Assembly (NCBI GenBank): GCA_030765805.1
Contig: JAVCDH010000032.1
Span: 1-62,840, forward strand
Direction: 5' to 3'
DNA: 62,840 bases
Origin: Candidatus Euphemobacter frigidus
GTDB taxonomy: Bacteria > Auribacterota > Erginobacteria > Erginobacterales > Erginobacteraceae
This document shows, in pieces, positions 17,062-25,969 of this stretch (position 1 is its first letter; each line of letters opens with the position of its first letter). A model generated the notes under the pieces. It was not told where the DNA came from, ran no database searches, and saw only the letters and a list, made by a program, of their open reading frames with translations. Position numbers and translations under genes: made by a program.

Positions 17062-17964
17062 ATGGGGAGAGTAAGAATTGGAGTAGCCGGCTGGTCTTAC
17101 CGGGATTGGGACGGCATTGTATATCCGAACCGAGCCGGGAGGAGATTCGACCAGCTCTCATACCTGGCCGGATATTTCGATGTCATTGAGGCGAATGTCA
17201 CCTTCTATCGCCTGCCTCAGGCCCGCAACAGCATAAGCTGGGTGAAACGGACCTCTCACAACCCGGAGTTCCGCTTTACGGTCAAGCTGCACCGTCATTT
17301 TACTCATGAGAGGGACGCGCTCTCCCCCTCGGATGAGATTCAGTGGCGGGAAGGACTCGAACCGCTTCAGGAGGCGGGGAAACTGGGAGCGGTTCTGGTC
17401 CAGTTCCCCTATTCGTTTCACTGTAACGTCACCAATCAGCGCTACCTGGCTCGGCTGGTGGAACGATTTCCGGAATATCCCCTGGTCGTTGAGGTCCGGC
17501 ACCGTTCCTGGGACAGCCCGGAAACGTTCCAATTCTTCTCTGACATCGGGATTGGTTTCTGCAATATTGACCAACCCCGGGTATCCTACTCGATTTTGCC
17601 GTCAAGCCGGGTGACTTCCCCGCTGGGATATATCCGGCTTCACGGACAAAATGTCCGCGACTGGTTCCGAAAAAACGCGGGCCGGGACGCCCGTTACAAT
17701 TACCTCTACTCCGAAGTAGAGATCGCCAAATGGCTTGGTCGGATAAAGGAGACCGCCCGGCAGACCCGGGAGTTATATGTTATCACCAACAATCATTACC
17801 GGGGGCAGGCGGTCTGCAACGCGCTGCAGTTGAAGGCCTCGGTTACGAATAGAAAGGTGCCCGTCCCTTCTCTTATGATCCCGGTTTATCCTCAACTGAA
17901 AAGATTGAGGGGAGGAAGACCCATAATGAAGATAGGCTCAGAGGAGAAGAGAGAAAACGGTTGA
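17062..17964 (+). CDS. DUF72 family protein (YecE-like)
   Basis: 300 residues, a normal length for DUF72. The opening VGVAGWSYRDW-type motif (here RIGVAGWSYRDWDGIVYP), EANVTFYRLP, FTVKLHRHFTH, VLVQFPYSFH, VEVRHRSW and YIRLHG follow in order, consistent with a TIM-barrel fold. Its role is unknown; it is often found near DNA or metabolite repair genes. The stop codon overlaps a possible upstream start of the next gene. Confidence 0.9.
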   Translation: MGRVRIGVAGWSYRDWDGIVYPNRAGRRFDQLSYLAGYFDVIEANVTFYRLPQARNSISWVKRTSHNPEFRFTVKLHRHFTHERDALSPSDEIQWREGLEPLQEAGKLGAVLVQFPYSFHCNVTNQRYLARLVERFPEYPLVVEVRHRSWDSPETFQFFSDIGIGFCNIDQPRVSYSILPSSRVTSPLGYIRLHGQNVRDWFRKNAGRDARYNYLYSEVEIAKWLGRIKETARQTRELYVITNNHYRGQAVCNALQLKASVTNRKVPVPSLMIPVYPQLKRLRGGRPIMKIGSEEKRENG

Positions 17965-17981
17965 CGAGAGGAGAAGGAACC

Positions 17982-18353
17982 ATGGAGAATAAACAGATCA
18001 TTGAATTTACCTGCGCCGCTCCGGATTGCGGACGACCGGTCCGGTTTGATCTGGATGATCTCGATCCGGATCATCCATCACTTAAGTGCCGGGCCTGCGG
18101 ACGAAGTTACACCTTGCCGGACGGGGCAGTCCGGAAACTCGGCCTCCTGAAAGAACTCATCGAGGCTATCCGTAAAGCGCGACCCATCCTGGGAGAGAGC
18201 AGCGTGGGGATCGAGGTGGCCGGACATAAAGTATCCGTGCCTTATTATCTTCTGCTTACCCGCATGACGTCCGAATTGGCATTGCAGATCGACGATGAAA
18301 AACTTGATTTTCATTTCATCGTTAAACCGTTAAAATCAGAGAATAAACCATGA
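17982..18353 (+). CDS. Small zinc-ribbon-type protein of unknown function
   Basis: About 123 residues from the ATG at 17982, which has GAAGGA just upstream. The N-terminus has two cysteine pairs (C-x4-CG and C-x2-CG, FTCAAPDCG...KCRACGRSY) arranged as a zinc ribbon. The C-terminal part (FHFIVKP end) has no recognised domain. Its stop overlaps the ATG of proC, so it is translationally coupled to it. I do not recognise the family. Confidence 0.65.
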   Translation: MENKQIIEFTCAAPDCGRPVRFDLDDLDPDHPSLKCRACGRSYTLPDGAVRKLGLLKELIEAIRKARPILGESSVGIEVAGHKVSVPYYLLLTRMTSELALQIDDEKLDFHFIVKPLKSENKP

Positions 18354-19156
18354 AAAAGATCGCTTTCATCGGAGCCGGGAATATGGGTGAAGCTCTGATC
18401 CGGGGGATTATAGCGAATGGCCTGTTCTCTCCTCATAATATCATCGCCGCAGACCCCGATCGCCCGCGGCGCGAGCTGATCGCCCGGGAACTGGGGATCA
18501 ATGTGACCGCCGAGAATAGAGAGGCGGTCCTTTTCGCTGATACGGTTTTCTTATCCGTCAAGCCGCAGATTCTCAGCAACGTCATCACCGATATCTCACC
18601 GACCATCCGGGAAGACCAGCTTCTGGTATCGATCCTGGCCGGAGTCTCGACCCGGAGTCTGGAGGAGAAACTGAAGAGAAAAATTCCGATCGTGCGGGTC
18701 ATGCCGAATACACCGGCTCTGGTCCAATCCGGGATCAGCGCGATCTGTGGCGGCCGTTATGCCGGGTCGGCTGACTTAAAAACGGTGGAAGAGATCATGG
18801 GATCGGTCGGTAATGTGTTGATGGTTTCGGAAGAACTGATCGACGCGGTTACCGCCGTCAGCGGCAGCGGACCGGCGTATATCTTCCTCTTTACGGAAGC
18901 ATTGGCCCGGGCCGGACGGAAGTTGGGTTTAACCGGTGAGCAGGCGGACCGGTTGGCCCGAGAGACAGTCATCGGGGCCGGAAAGCTACTGAAAGAGACC
19001 GGACAGGCTCCCGAGATACTGAGGCGGAATGTCACCTCCCCCGGAGGAACTACTGAGGCAGCTCTAAAGACTTTCGGCGAACTCGACTTCGAGGCCATAG
19101 TGGAGAAGGCTGTGGCAGCCGCTTACCAAAGAGCTGGAGAACTGGGAGACGCTTAA
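18350..19156 (+). CDS. proC: Pyrroline-5-carboxylate reductase
   Basis: 268 residues. NAD(P)-binding IAFIGAGNMGEALIRG at the N-terminus, LSVKPQ, VRVMPNTPALV, the ALTAVSGSGPAY-type signature (TAVSGSGPAYIF) and the C-terminal VTSPGGTT, which is diagnostic for ProC. It catalyses the last step of proline synthesis. ATG/TGA overlap with the preceding gene. It is followed three bases later by yggT, a common proC-yggT-yggU arrangement. Confidence 0.97.
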   Translation: MKKIAFIGAGNMGEALIRGIIANGLFSPHNIIAADPDRPRRELIARELGINVTAENREAVLFADTVFLSVKPQILSNVITDISPTIREDQLLVSILAGVSTRSLEEKLKRKIPIVRVMPNTPALVQSGISAICGGRYAGSADLKTVEEIMGSVGNVLMVSEELIDAVTAVSGSGPAYIFLFTEALARAGRKLGLTGEQADRLARETVIGAGKLLKETGQAPEILRRNVTSPGGTTEAALKTFGELDFEAIVEKAVAAAYQRAGELGDA

Positions 19157-19159
19157 AAA

Positions 19160-20026
19160 ATGGGGCTTCTTGAACCGGTCTTCTCAATTTATTTTGTCCT
19201 CCTTCTGATCCGGGCGGTCATTCCCGATACCGGACAGATGACCTTCAATCAACCTTATCGCCTGGTCATAAAGATAACCAGGCCGGTGGTTGATTTTTTA
19301 TCCAGGGTTTTCTCCAGACAGAACATAACCCCGGCCCCGGTACTGGGGATGCTCCTGATCATCTTTCTCCAGGGGCTGCTTTATATGGGCCGTTCCGGAT
19401 CCGGGACGGGGGTCTTCTTCCTTGGGCTTTCGCGCTGGAACTTCGCCACCACGATGCCTTTCTGGGGAATGGGGCAGAGTATCGTATACTATTTGATCCT
19501 CCTCTATCGCCTGTATGCTTTTTTATTGATTATCGCCCTGATCTCTCCCCTGGAGTCGGCCTCCGATCAGGTCTCCCGCCTGGCAAAACGGATAATTCAA
19601 CCCGTGGAAAATGTGGGACGGGGACGGTGGCCGTCGTTGTTCATTCTCTTTATCTCTTTTACGTTCCTTTTAACCGGACTCTGGAAAATATACCAGGTTA
19701 TCGGCTGGCTGGAGCCGGAGAGACTGATTCCGGTCAAAGCCGGACTGGATGGTATCGCGATAATTATTCCTTTATCTTGGGTCATCGTGTTCCTGATTAT
19801 CCTCCGGGTAGTCTTTTCCTGGTTTACGCGGACCCGAAGCTCAGGGGGTCCGCTCACCTGGCTGGGGCTTTTCACCGAACCGTTCTTGCGGCCTTTCCGG
19901 CGCTTGAATCTTGCTATCGGCACGATTGATCTAACACCGTTGGTAGCGATCTTGGCTGTCGTTATCGCCGGAAGAGTTCTTTCTGTAATTATAGGTTCAG
20001 CGTATTTCGCTCTCCCCGGAGCATGA
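19160..20026 (+). CDS. YggT family membrane protein, double-length
   Basis: 288 residues, about three times the usual single-module length. The C-terminal third is a clear YggT module (LRVVFSWF, FTEPFLRPFRRL, DLTPLVAILAVV). The N-terminal part (VLLLIRAVIPDTG, ITRPVVDFLSRV, APVLGMLLI) is a diverged second module. Extra helices lie in between (~95-200). At least six membrane segments are likely. The role is unknown; YggT proteins are linked to envelope and division-associated functions. Confidence 0.75.
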   Translation: MGLLEPVFSIYFVLLLIRAVIPDTGQMTFNQPYRLVIKITRPVVDFLSRVFSRQNITPAPVLGMLLIIFLQGLLYMGRSGSGTGVFFLGLSRWNFATTMPFWGMGQSIVYYLILLYRLYAFLLIIALISPLESASDQVSRLAKRIIQPVENVGRGRWPSLFILFISFTFLLTGLWKIYQVIGWLEPERLIPVKAGLDGIAIIIPLSWVIVFLIILRVVFSWFTRTRSSGGPLTWLGLFTEPFLRPFRRLNLAIGTIDLTPLVAILAVVIAGRVLSVIIGSAYFALPGA

Positions 20027-20030
20027 TATA

Positions 20031-20330
20031 ATGAAACAACTAAAGATCAGCAAGACCAACTCTCAGGTGCGCTTCCGGGTCAGGTTGCGTCCCCGGTCGG
20101 GACGCAACCGAATCGCCGGGATAGAAGGCGGGAGACTGAAAATCGAAGTTGCCGCCGCGCCGGTTGATAACAAAGCCAACCGGGAATTGATTAAGCTGTT
20201 GAGTAAGAAGCTGCGGCTACCCCGGCGTTCCATAATAATCAGGTTGGGGGCAACCAGCCGGGATAAGTTGATCGGTGTCAATGGCTTGTCCCCCGGGGAA
20301 CTGCTCCGCCGCCTGCAAATTACGAAATAA
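20031..20330 (+). CDS. yggU: DUF167 family protein (YggU-like)
   Basis: 99 residues, normal size for DUF167. The motifs RVRLRPRSGRNRIAG, VAAAPVDNKANRELIKLLSK and IIIRLGATSRDKLI are all present. The fold is known but the function is not. It starts four bases after yggT, and proC-yggT-yggU clustering is common in bacteria. Confidence 0.93.
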   Translation: MKQLKISKTNSQVRFRVRLRPRSGRNRIAGIEGGRLKIEVAAAPVDNKANRELIKLLSKKLRLPRRSIIIRLGATSRDKLIGVNGLSPGELLRRLQITK

Positions 20331-20345
20331 CCGGATGAAAAGATC

Positions 20346-21521
20346 ATGACGGAACGATTCACGGAACTGCTCGTTCAACGACTCGATCACCTGGATAACC
20401 GGGAGGTGGGGGAGTATCTCATCAGTCTGGCCCGGGAAAAGGGGTTGCTGGAGGACATCTTCAACAGCATGCGGGAAGGGCTGATGGTCATTAACCCTTC
20501 CGGTACGATCGCCCTGCTTAATCACCCGGCCGGCCGGGTCCTGAGCCTTTCCCCGGAATGCGTCGGCCAACCTTTCAATCGTGCCATTCTTGACCCGGGC
20601 CTACGTGATATTATTGAGCAGGGATTTGAGGTCCCCGAACAGACGCTGGTCAGGGAATTTACCGTTATCTATCCCCAGCCCCGGTGGGTGCGGTTAAGCC
20701 GTACTTCTCTCCGGGATGGGGACGGAGCGTTCCGGGGAATTATTCTGGTCCTGACCGATATCACCCGGCATCGAAGATCTGAGCAAGAAATCAATCTGGT
20801 CGAGCGGCTGGATTTTCTCAGTCATCTGACCGCGGGCGTTGCCCATGAGATTGGCAATCCCATCAGCTCTCTCACCATCCAGGTGCAGTTAATTGAGCGT
20901 CAGGTGAACCGGCTGAACTCAACACTACGAAAAGAGCTTCTTCAGAGAATCTCAATTATCAAAGAAGAATTGCATCGGCTTGACCAGATCGTTATCCAGT
21001 TTCTCAGAACGCTTCGACCCGAACCACTTCGCCTCCACGAGGAGGACCTGGTTGAGGTAACAGAAGAAGTTCTGGCCCTGGTCGAGGAAGAATTGCGGGA
21101 GAAGAAGATCACATTTAACCGGAGATACTCTCCGGAGGGTATCCGAGGCAAGATGGATAAAAACCTGATTAAGCAGGCAATCTTAAACCTGATCAAGAAC
21201 GCAGTCCAGGCGATGCCGAATGGTGGTGAGATATCGATTCAATTGGAGCAAAAAGACGCCTATCTTAAGTTCTCAATTACCGACCAGGGAGTGGGGATTG
21301 CCCGGGAGAAGATAAGCCGACTCTTCGAACCTCTCTTCACCACCAAAGAAACCGGCTCCGGCCTGGGTCTACTGGTGGTCTATAAGGCACTCCGTCAACA
21401 TGGAGGATACGTGGAGGTTACCAGCAAGCCGGGAGAGGGGACTACCTTTACTATCTGGTTCCCCAGGCGCCCGGACCGGGCAAAACTCCTGCCGGCGGGT
21501 TTTCCGGGACAAAAATCATGA
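20346..21521 (+). CDS. PAS-domain sensor histidine kinase (NtrB/AtoS-like), soluble
   Basis: 391 residues without membrane segments. A PAS domain spans about residues 36-145, the HisKA phosphoacceptor is H167 in GVAHEIGNP, and the HATPase domain has the N box LNLIKNAVQAM, DQGVGI and GSGLGLLVV. It should phosphorylate the sigma-54 activator encoded next, with which it overlaps by four bases (ATGA). A soluble sensor with one PAS domain points to an intracellular signal, which cannot be named. Confidence 0.92.
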   Translation: MTERFTELLVQRLDHLDNREVGEYLISLAREKGLLEDIFNSMREGLMVINPSGTIALLNHPAGRVLSLSPECVGQPFNRAILDPGLRDIIEQGFEVPEQTLVREFTVIYPQPRWVRLSRTSLRDGDGAFRGIILVLTDITRHRRSEQEINLVERLDFLSHLTAGVAHEIGNPISSLTIQVQLIERQVNRLNSTLRKELLQRISIIKEELHRLDQIVIQFLRTLRPEPLRLHEEDLVEVTEEVLALVEEELREKKITFNRRYSPEGIRGKMDKNLIKQAILNLIKNAVQAMPNGGEISIQLEQKDAYLKFSITDQGVGIAREKISRLFEPLFTTKETGSGLGLLVVYKALRQHGGYVEVTSKPGEGTTFTIWFPRRPDRAKLLPAGFPGQKS

Positions 21522-22861
21522 AAACAGTGATCTTGATAGTTGACGATGAACAAAATATTCGGGAAGGGCTTCGGGAAGCGCTTCAAATTCCAGCCTATAC
21601 GATTATCACAGCGGAGAATGGTCTCCAGGCGGAAGAAATTGTCAGATCAAGGGCCATCGATCTGGTTATCTCAGATTTAAAGATGCCGGGGATGTCTGGC
21701 CTGGAACTACTCAAGAAGATCCAGACGATCTCACCCGCTACTTTCTTCATTATGATGACTGCCTATGGAACCGTTGACAGCGCGGTGAGAGCCATTAAAG
21801 AAGGGGCGTATGAATATCTTACCAAGCCAATCAACCTTGACCAGATGGAACTTCTGATCGCCCGGGCCCTGAAAGGGAAAGCCCTGGAAGCGGAAAATAT
21901 ATATTTAAAGAAACAGCTCCAGAAACGGTATGGACTGGAGAATCTAATCGGCCACAGCCTGGTTATGGAACGGGTCTTTGAGATTATCCGTCAGATCAGC
22001 GCCAGTAACTGCACGGTATTAATCACCGGGGAATCGGGAACCGGGAAGGAACTGGTCGCACGGGCTATTCATCAGCAGAGCCCCCGGAAGAATATGCCTT
22101 TTATTCCCATCCATTGCGCGGCCCTCTCACCCTCACTATTGGAGAGTGAACTCTTTGGCCATGAGAGGGGATCCTTTACCGGGGCGGTGAGCCAGAAAAA
22201 AGGAAAGTTCGAGATTGCCGATGGGGGGACTGTTTTTCTGGATGAGGTTGGTGAGATTCCCCTCGAAATGCAGGTAAAGCTCCTGCGACTCCTGGAGATG
22301 CGCGAGTTTGAGAGGGTGGGGGGGACTAAATCCGTTACGGTGGACATCCGTCTCCTGGCGGCTTCAAACGACGACCTGGAAAAACTATTACGAAAAAAGC
22401 AGCTTCGGAAAGACCTCTATTACCGGCTTAACGTAGTCAGAATAAATCTGCCCACTCTGCGGGAACGGAGAGAAGATATTCCTCTCTTAGTCTATACCTT
22501 TATTGAAGAATTCAGCCGGGTTAACCGGAAGAAGGTAACGGCGATCAATCCCCGGGCCCTCCAGGCCCTTCAGGCATATGACTGGCCTGGAAACGTCCGG
22601 GAGTTGAAAAATTGCATGGAAAGTATGGTGGTCCTGTCCAAGAATCCTGTCCTGGGAATGGAGGATCTTCCCCCCCAGATTTCACCGGCTAAATCCCCAT
22701 CGTTGCGTCTGCCTTCTGATCTGAGCATTAAAAGAATGGAGAAGGAATTGATCCGGGGCGCCCTTATTAAATCATCCGGAAAGAAGCAAAAAGCGGCTGA
22801 ACTTCTCGGCATCAGCCGGAGAACCCTTTATCGAAAGATGGAAGAGTATGGCTTGAAGTGA
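21518..22861 (+). CDS. Sigma-54-dependent response regulator (NtrC family)
   Basis: 447 residues. Receiver domain with D53 in LVISDLKMPGM. AAA+ domain with Walker A GESGTGKE, the sigma-54 contact loop as GSFTGA (Ser replacing the common Ala, a frequent variant), and Walker B GTVFLDEVGE. A C-terminal Fis-type helix-turn-helix (KQKAAELLGISRRTLYRKM). It should activate sigma-54 promoters after phosphorylation by the adjacent kinase. I saw no clear TGGCAC-N5-TTGC promoter element in the window, so its targets are probably elsewhere. Confidence 0.95.
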   Translation: MKTVILIVDDEQNIREGLREALQIPAYTIITAENGLQAEEIVRSRAIDLVISDLKMPGMSGLELLKKIQTISPATFFIMMTAYGTVDSAVRAIKEGAYEYLTKPINLDQMELLIARALKGKALEAENIYLKKQLQKRYGLENLIGHSLVMERVFEIIRQISASNCTVLITGESGTGKELVARAIHQQSPRKNMPFIPIHCAALSPSLLESELFGHERGSFTGAVSQKKGKFEIADGGTVFLDEVGEIPLEMQVKLLRLLEMREFERVGGTKSVTVDIRLLAASNDDLEKLLRKKQLRKDLYYRLNVVRINLPTLRERREDIPLLVYTFIEEFSRVNRKKVTAINPRALQALQAYDWPGNVRELKNCMESMVVLSKNPVLGMEDLPPQISPAKSPSLRLPSDLSIKRMEKELIRGALIKSSGKKQKAAELLGISRRTLYRKMEEYGLK

Positions 22862-22888
22862 AATTGTTATTGATTAGGAAGAGAGAGC

Positions 22889-24670
22889 ATGCCGAAACCC
22901 GAAAAGATCAGCCGCCGCCCTCCGAGGGGAACAGTAGCCCTTATTCTCTTTTGCTTCCTCTATCTTACCTTCACCTGGACCAACTTCTGGAATACCAATG
23001 AATACAGCCGCATCTTTCTGACCCGCGCCTTGATCGAACACCAGACCTTCTCTATCGATAAGATCATCATCCATCATGATACTCAAGACAAATCATTTTT
23101 TCGCAAAAACTTCTATTCCAATAAAGCTCCCATCTCTTCATTTCTCGCCGCCCCGGTCTATCTGGCCGCCCGGATGACGCAGATTTATACCGGCCTGCGC
23201 TTATCGGAGCCGATGCTATTGTACTTGATCACCTCCCTCTGCCTAAGTATTCCTTCGGCCCTGTTCCTTTTGCTCCTCTTTAAATTTTGGTCATTGATTA
23301 CCCTTCGATACCCACTCCGGCGGGCGCTTCTGATCGCTTACGCGCTGGGGACCATAACCTGGCCTTACTCCACAATGTATTATGGCCACCAGCTGGCCGG
23401 GATGAGCCTCTTCATTGCTTTTCTCATCACCTTTAGCGCCAGAGAGCTGAACTTAGACAGCAAGACTTTGTTTAAAAGCGGATTCTTCTGCGGACTTGCC
23501 TTCTCGATCGAATATCCCACCGCTCTGATCTCGTTCTGCATCTTCATCTATGCGGCCACAGTGGGGAAGAAACTCAGGGCCGCCCTCTATCTGATCCTGG
23601 CGGCCTTCCTGATCGGAACTCTCTGGTCGCAGCTCGATCTTATCCAGTCTGTCATCGGCCCCCATATCCAGTCCCTTATCAACCCTCGTAAGGCGATATT
23701 AATCATGGCTGTCGTCATTACGGCATCCCTCGGCCTGCCCGCGATCTCGCGGGCGCCCAAGCTCTTATTATTCTTTCTGGGGTGTGCCATTCCGGTCGGC
23801 GTAACCTTCTATTATCACTGGAAGTGTTTCGGTGGGCCGCTCCAGTTTCCTTATTATCATGAGACTTATCGGCTGTTCACTATCGCTCATCAGCGGGGTA
23901 TCGCGGGCGTATCATTCCCGGGGAGCCTTCACGAACTGGGCGGTCAACTCTCCGCTCTCTTTCAACTCTTGATCAGTCCTTACCGGGGCCTCTTTTTTTA
24001 TTCCCCCTTCCTTCTCCTCGGGCTTTTCGGCATCGTCAAGATGATCCGGCATCCGGGATGGAAGCAGGAAGGATGGCTCTTCCTATCCATAACGGCCGTT
24101 TACTTTGTATTCTTAAGCGCTTTCTCCGATTGGGAGGGGGGGTGGTCGATGGGGCCTCGTCACCTGGTCCCGCTCCTCCCGTTTCTTGTTACCGCGGTAA
24201 TCTTTCAGATTGGAAAATCGGTAGGAAAAATCCGGAGAATCCTGGCCTGGATATTGGCTCCCACCGCCCTGATCGCCATTGCCTTTGTCTTTATCGGGAC
24301 CGTAGTCTTCCCGTACTTTCCCAAGGAGTTTAAAAATCCGCTTTATGATCTCTCCTGGCTGTTTCTGATCCAGGGAAAGTTTGCTCCCACCATCGGTGAG
24401 ATCTGTGGGTTAAAAGGGTTTGCCCGGTTAATTCCTCTCATTGTCCTGACTGGAGTATTGATGGCCATTCTCCTGCTGGATCTAAGTCGGGAGGCTTACC
24501 GGAGAATAAAGGGCCGGACGATCTTCTGCCTTTTTAGTGTGGCAATAGCCGCGGGGTTTCTCTTCCTGGCCGTACTGGGAAGCCAATGGAGAACTGAGAA
24601 ATTAAGCCGGTATGAACGGGTATTACAAGAGAACCAAGCAAAACGGGTCGAGGCCTTTATGAAACGATAG
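22889..24670 (+). CDS. Multi-pass membrane protein, GT-C/PMT-like
   Basis: 593 residues with 11-13 hydrophobic segments. The first extracytoplasmic loop has NTNEYSR and later NKAPISSFLAAPVYLAAR, a layout I associate with GT-C (PMT-like, GT39-type) glycosyltransferases using polyprenyl-phosphate sugars. Later features are GHQLAGMSLF and GPRHLVPLLPFL. The short linkers and large C-terminal helical part support an integral membrane enzyme. No donor or acceptor can be assigned. It follows the two-component pair by 28 bases and could be its downstream gene. Confidence 0.6.
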   Translation: MPKPEKISRRPPRGTVALILFCFLYLTFTWTNFWNTNEYSRIFLTRALIEHQTFSIDKIIIHHDTQDKSFFRKNFYSNKAPISSFLAAPVYLAARMTQIYTGLRLSEPMLLYLITSLCLSIPSALFLLLLFKFWSLITLRYPLRRALLIAYALGTITWPYSTMYYGHQLAGMSLFIAFLITFSARELNLDSKTLFKSGFFCGLAFSIEYPTALISFCIFIYAATVGKKLRAALYLILAAFLIGTLWSQLDLIQSVIGPHIQSLINPRKAILIMAVVITASLGLPAISRAPKLLLFFLGCAIPVGVTFYYHWKCFGGPLQFPYYHETYRLFTIAHQRGIAGVSFPGSLHELGGQLSALFQLLISPYRGLFFYSPFLLLGLFGIVKMIRHPGWKQEGWLFLSITAVYFVFLSAFSDWEGGWSMGPRHLVPLLPFLVTAVIFQIGKSVGKIRRILAWILAPTALIAIAFVFIGTVVFPYFPKEFKNPLYDLSWLFLIQGKFAPTIGEICGLKGFARLIPLIVLTGVLMAILLLDLSREAYRRIKGRTIFCLFSVAIAAGFLFLAVLGSQWRTEKLSRYERVLQENQAKRVEAFMKR

Positions 24671-24676
24671 GAGGAA

Positions 24677-24741
24677 GAACTTAGCCCTTCCTCTGGCGGA
24701 GCAACTACGAAAATATCGTAGCCGTCAACCGTTCGGTCGAC
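24677..24741 (-). repeat. Modular palindromic repeat, partial copy
   Basis: Read on the minus strand: GTCGAC...GACGG-CTACGATATTTTCGTAG-TTGCTCCGCCAGAGG...GGGCTAAGTTC. It shares the CTACGA hairpin and the CTAAGTTC tail with the copies at 39665 and 25511. It sits between the convergent GT-C-like and ompW genes. Confidence 0.6.
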
Positions 24742-24772
24742 GGAATACAATTTCCCATACGATTAAAATAGG

Positions 24773-25450
24773 TTAAAAGGAGTATTCCAATCCTGCCCGG
24801 ATCTGCCAGTTGTTGAAGTCGGCCTCGTCTTTCACGGTGACTGATCCTTTCTCCGGGTTGGAATGGGTCTGCTCCCGGTCCAGGTGGGTAATAACGTAAC
24901 GCGCTTCTACATTCAGGAAGATGTGCTGGCTGAGCATGAAATCAGCTCCCACCGCGGCGTGGACTGACCATTGCCCATTAACTTTCCCGGTAATAGTAAA
25001 GGGGTAAGTCTTGCCGTCAACCACGACATCATAGTGGCCGTCAATATTGGAGTCCACCTGATAATACCCTGCGCCCAAACCCAGGTAAGCGCGGGCATTC
25101 TGTTCCGTAATGGGAGCGAAGATCATCGCGGAAAAATAGATCGGATAGACCCGGTCCACCTCTTTATAATAGACCGGTCCCGGGGCGCTCGAGAAAGGCA
25201 TCTCGACATCTCCTTCGTCCAGACTCCAGCGGAAGTAATCGACGCCCATTTCTATCCCCAGGGTATCGGTAAACTTGTACTTGGCAATGGCCCCGTACCC
25301 GAATATATGATCAAAATCGGAGTCCTTCGGATTGATATAGCTGCCGTGAGCGCCCAACCGCAACTCGCCGTACTTCAGCTCCCCCGCGCTCTCCCCCACC
25401 CAGAGACCAAAAGTCAGGATGACAATTCCACATATAATGACTGTCTTCAT
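24773..25450 (-). CDS. OmpW-like outer-membrane beta-barrel protein
   Basis: 225 residues. Signal peptide (~1-22). Alternating hydrophobic strands follow, including LRLGAHGSYINPKD, KYKFTDTLGIEMGVDYF, AYLGLGAGYY, VHAAVGADFML and a terminal NWQIRAGLEYSF ending in phenylalanine, the usual outer-membrane insertion signal. It best fits the OmpW/AlkL eight-stranded barrel group, which takes up small hydrophobic molecules. Its upstream region holds the strong hairpin 25479-25509. Confidence 0.75.
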   Translation of the reverse strand: MKTVIICGIVILTFGLWVGESAGELKYGELRLGAHGSYINPKDSDFDHIFGYGAIAKYKFTDTLGIEMGVDYFRWSLDEGDVEMPFSSAPGPVYYKEVDRVYPIYFSAMIFAPITEQNARAYLGLGAGYYQVDSNIDGHYDVVVDGKTYPFTITGKVNGQWSVHAAVGADFMLSQHIFLNVEARYVITHLDREQTHSNPEKGSVTVKDEADFNNWQIRAGLEYSF

Positions 25451-25478
25451 GTAAATTCCTCTTGAGGTCCGTTGTTGT

Positions 25479-25509
25479 TATAAAATAGCGCCTGCGGCGC
25501 TATTTTATA
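25479..25509. repeat. Perfect 14-bp-arm hairpin upstream of ompW-like gene
   Basis: TATAAAATAGCGCC (25479-25492), loop TGC, GGCGCTATTTTATA (25496-25509). It lies 29 bases before the ompW-like start, in its leader or promoter region, and abuts the modular repeat at 25511. Confidence 0.7.
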
Positions 25510-25510
25510 C

Positions 25511-25622
25511 TGGCCCCGCCATTGGCGGGGGAACTACGAAGATGACGTAGATGTCGACCTCTCCTGCCCCGCCCCGAAGCTTTAATCGGGGCCCCAAGAC
25601 GAAGTTTTTCGGAAAGGTCGAT
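25511..25622 (-). repeat. Modular palindromic repeat, full copy (inverted)
   Basis: On the minus strand this matches 39665-39770 over about 90 bases with few changes: a GTCGACCT-type outer arm, two inner CCCCGA/TCGGGG hairpins sharing GGGGCCCCGATTAAAGCTTC, AGGTCGAC, then a CTACG..CGTAG stem, and last a CCCCGCC/GGCGGGG hairpin. The rest of 25623-25806 holds no gene. Confidence 0.75.
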
Positions 25623-25806
25623 AGAATTATTGTCGAAGATATGGCTTTCGACGCAAAATTCCGATATGTATAATACGTGCAGTCTCCGGTATTTGTTCAG
25701 CATAAGTATAAAGTTATTAAGTGTCCTGTAAAGCGAAATAAAATATTTATCTATTATTTAATGGATTCAGCACCTTCAGTCTGGAAGCTAACACCCTTGA
25801 TTTTCC

Positions 25807-25836
25807 TTGCCTCTATAAGTTCCTGATTGCTATATT
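25807..25836 (+). promoter_or_regulatory. Probable promoter of tRNA-Pro
   Basis: TTGCCT (25807-25812), an 18-base spacer and TATATT (25831-25836), 20 bases before the tRNA. Confidence 0.4.
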
Positions 25837-25856
25837 GGCGTTCATTATTGCTTATT

Positions 25857-25931
25857 CGGGGCGTGGCGCAGCCTGGTTAGCGCGCCTGAATGGGGTTCAG
25901 GAGGTCGGGAGTTCGAATCTCCCCGCCCCGA
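25857..25931 (+). tRNA. tRNA-Pro (anticodon GGG)
   Basis: Full cloverleaf: acceptor CGGGGCG / CGCCCCG, D-arm GCGCAGCCTGGTTAGCGC, anticodon stem CCTGA / TCAGG with loop ATGGGGT (anticodon GGG), T-arm GGGAG-TTCGAAT-CTCCC, discriminator A. CCA is not encoded. It is 38 bases upstream of hom. Confidence 0.95.
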
Positions 25932-25969
25932 CTGAAATTGGAAGATAACTTTTTTGGAGGAAATATTTT

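Noticed and set aside
21518..22861. Sigma-54 promoters (TGGCAC-N5-TTGC) as targets of the NtrC-like regulator
   Set aside because: I looked in the intergenic regions and saw no convincing match. A systematic matrix scan of the genome would be needed.
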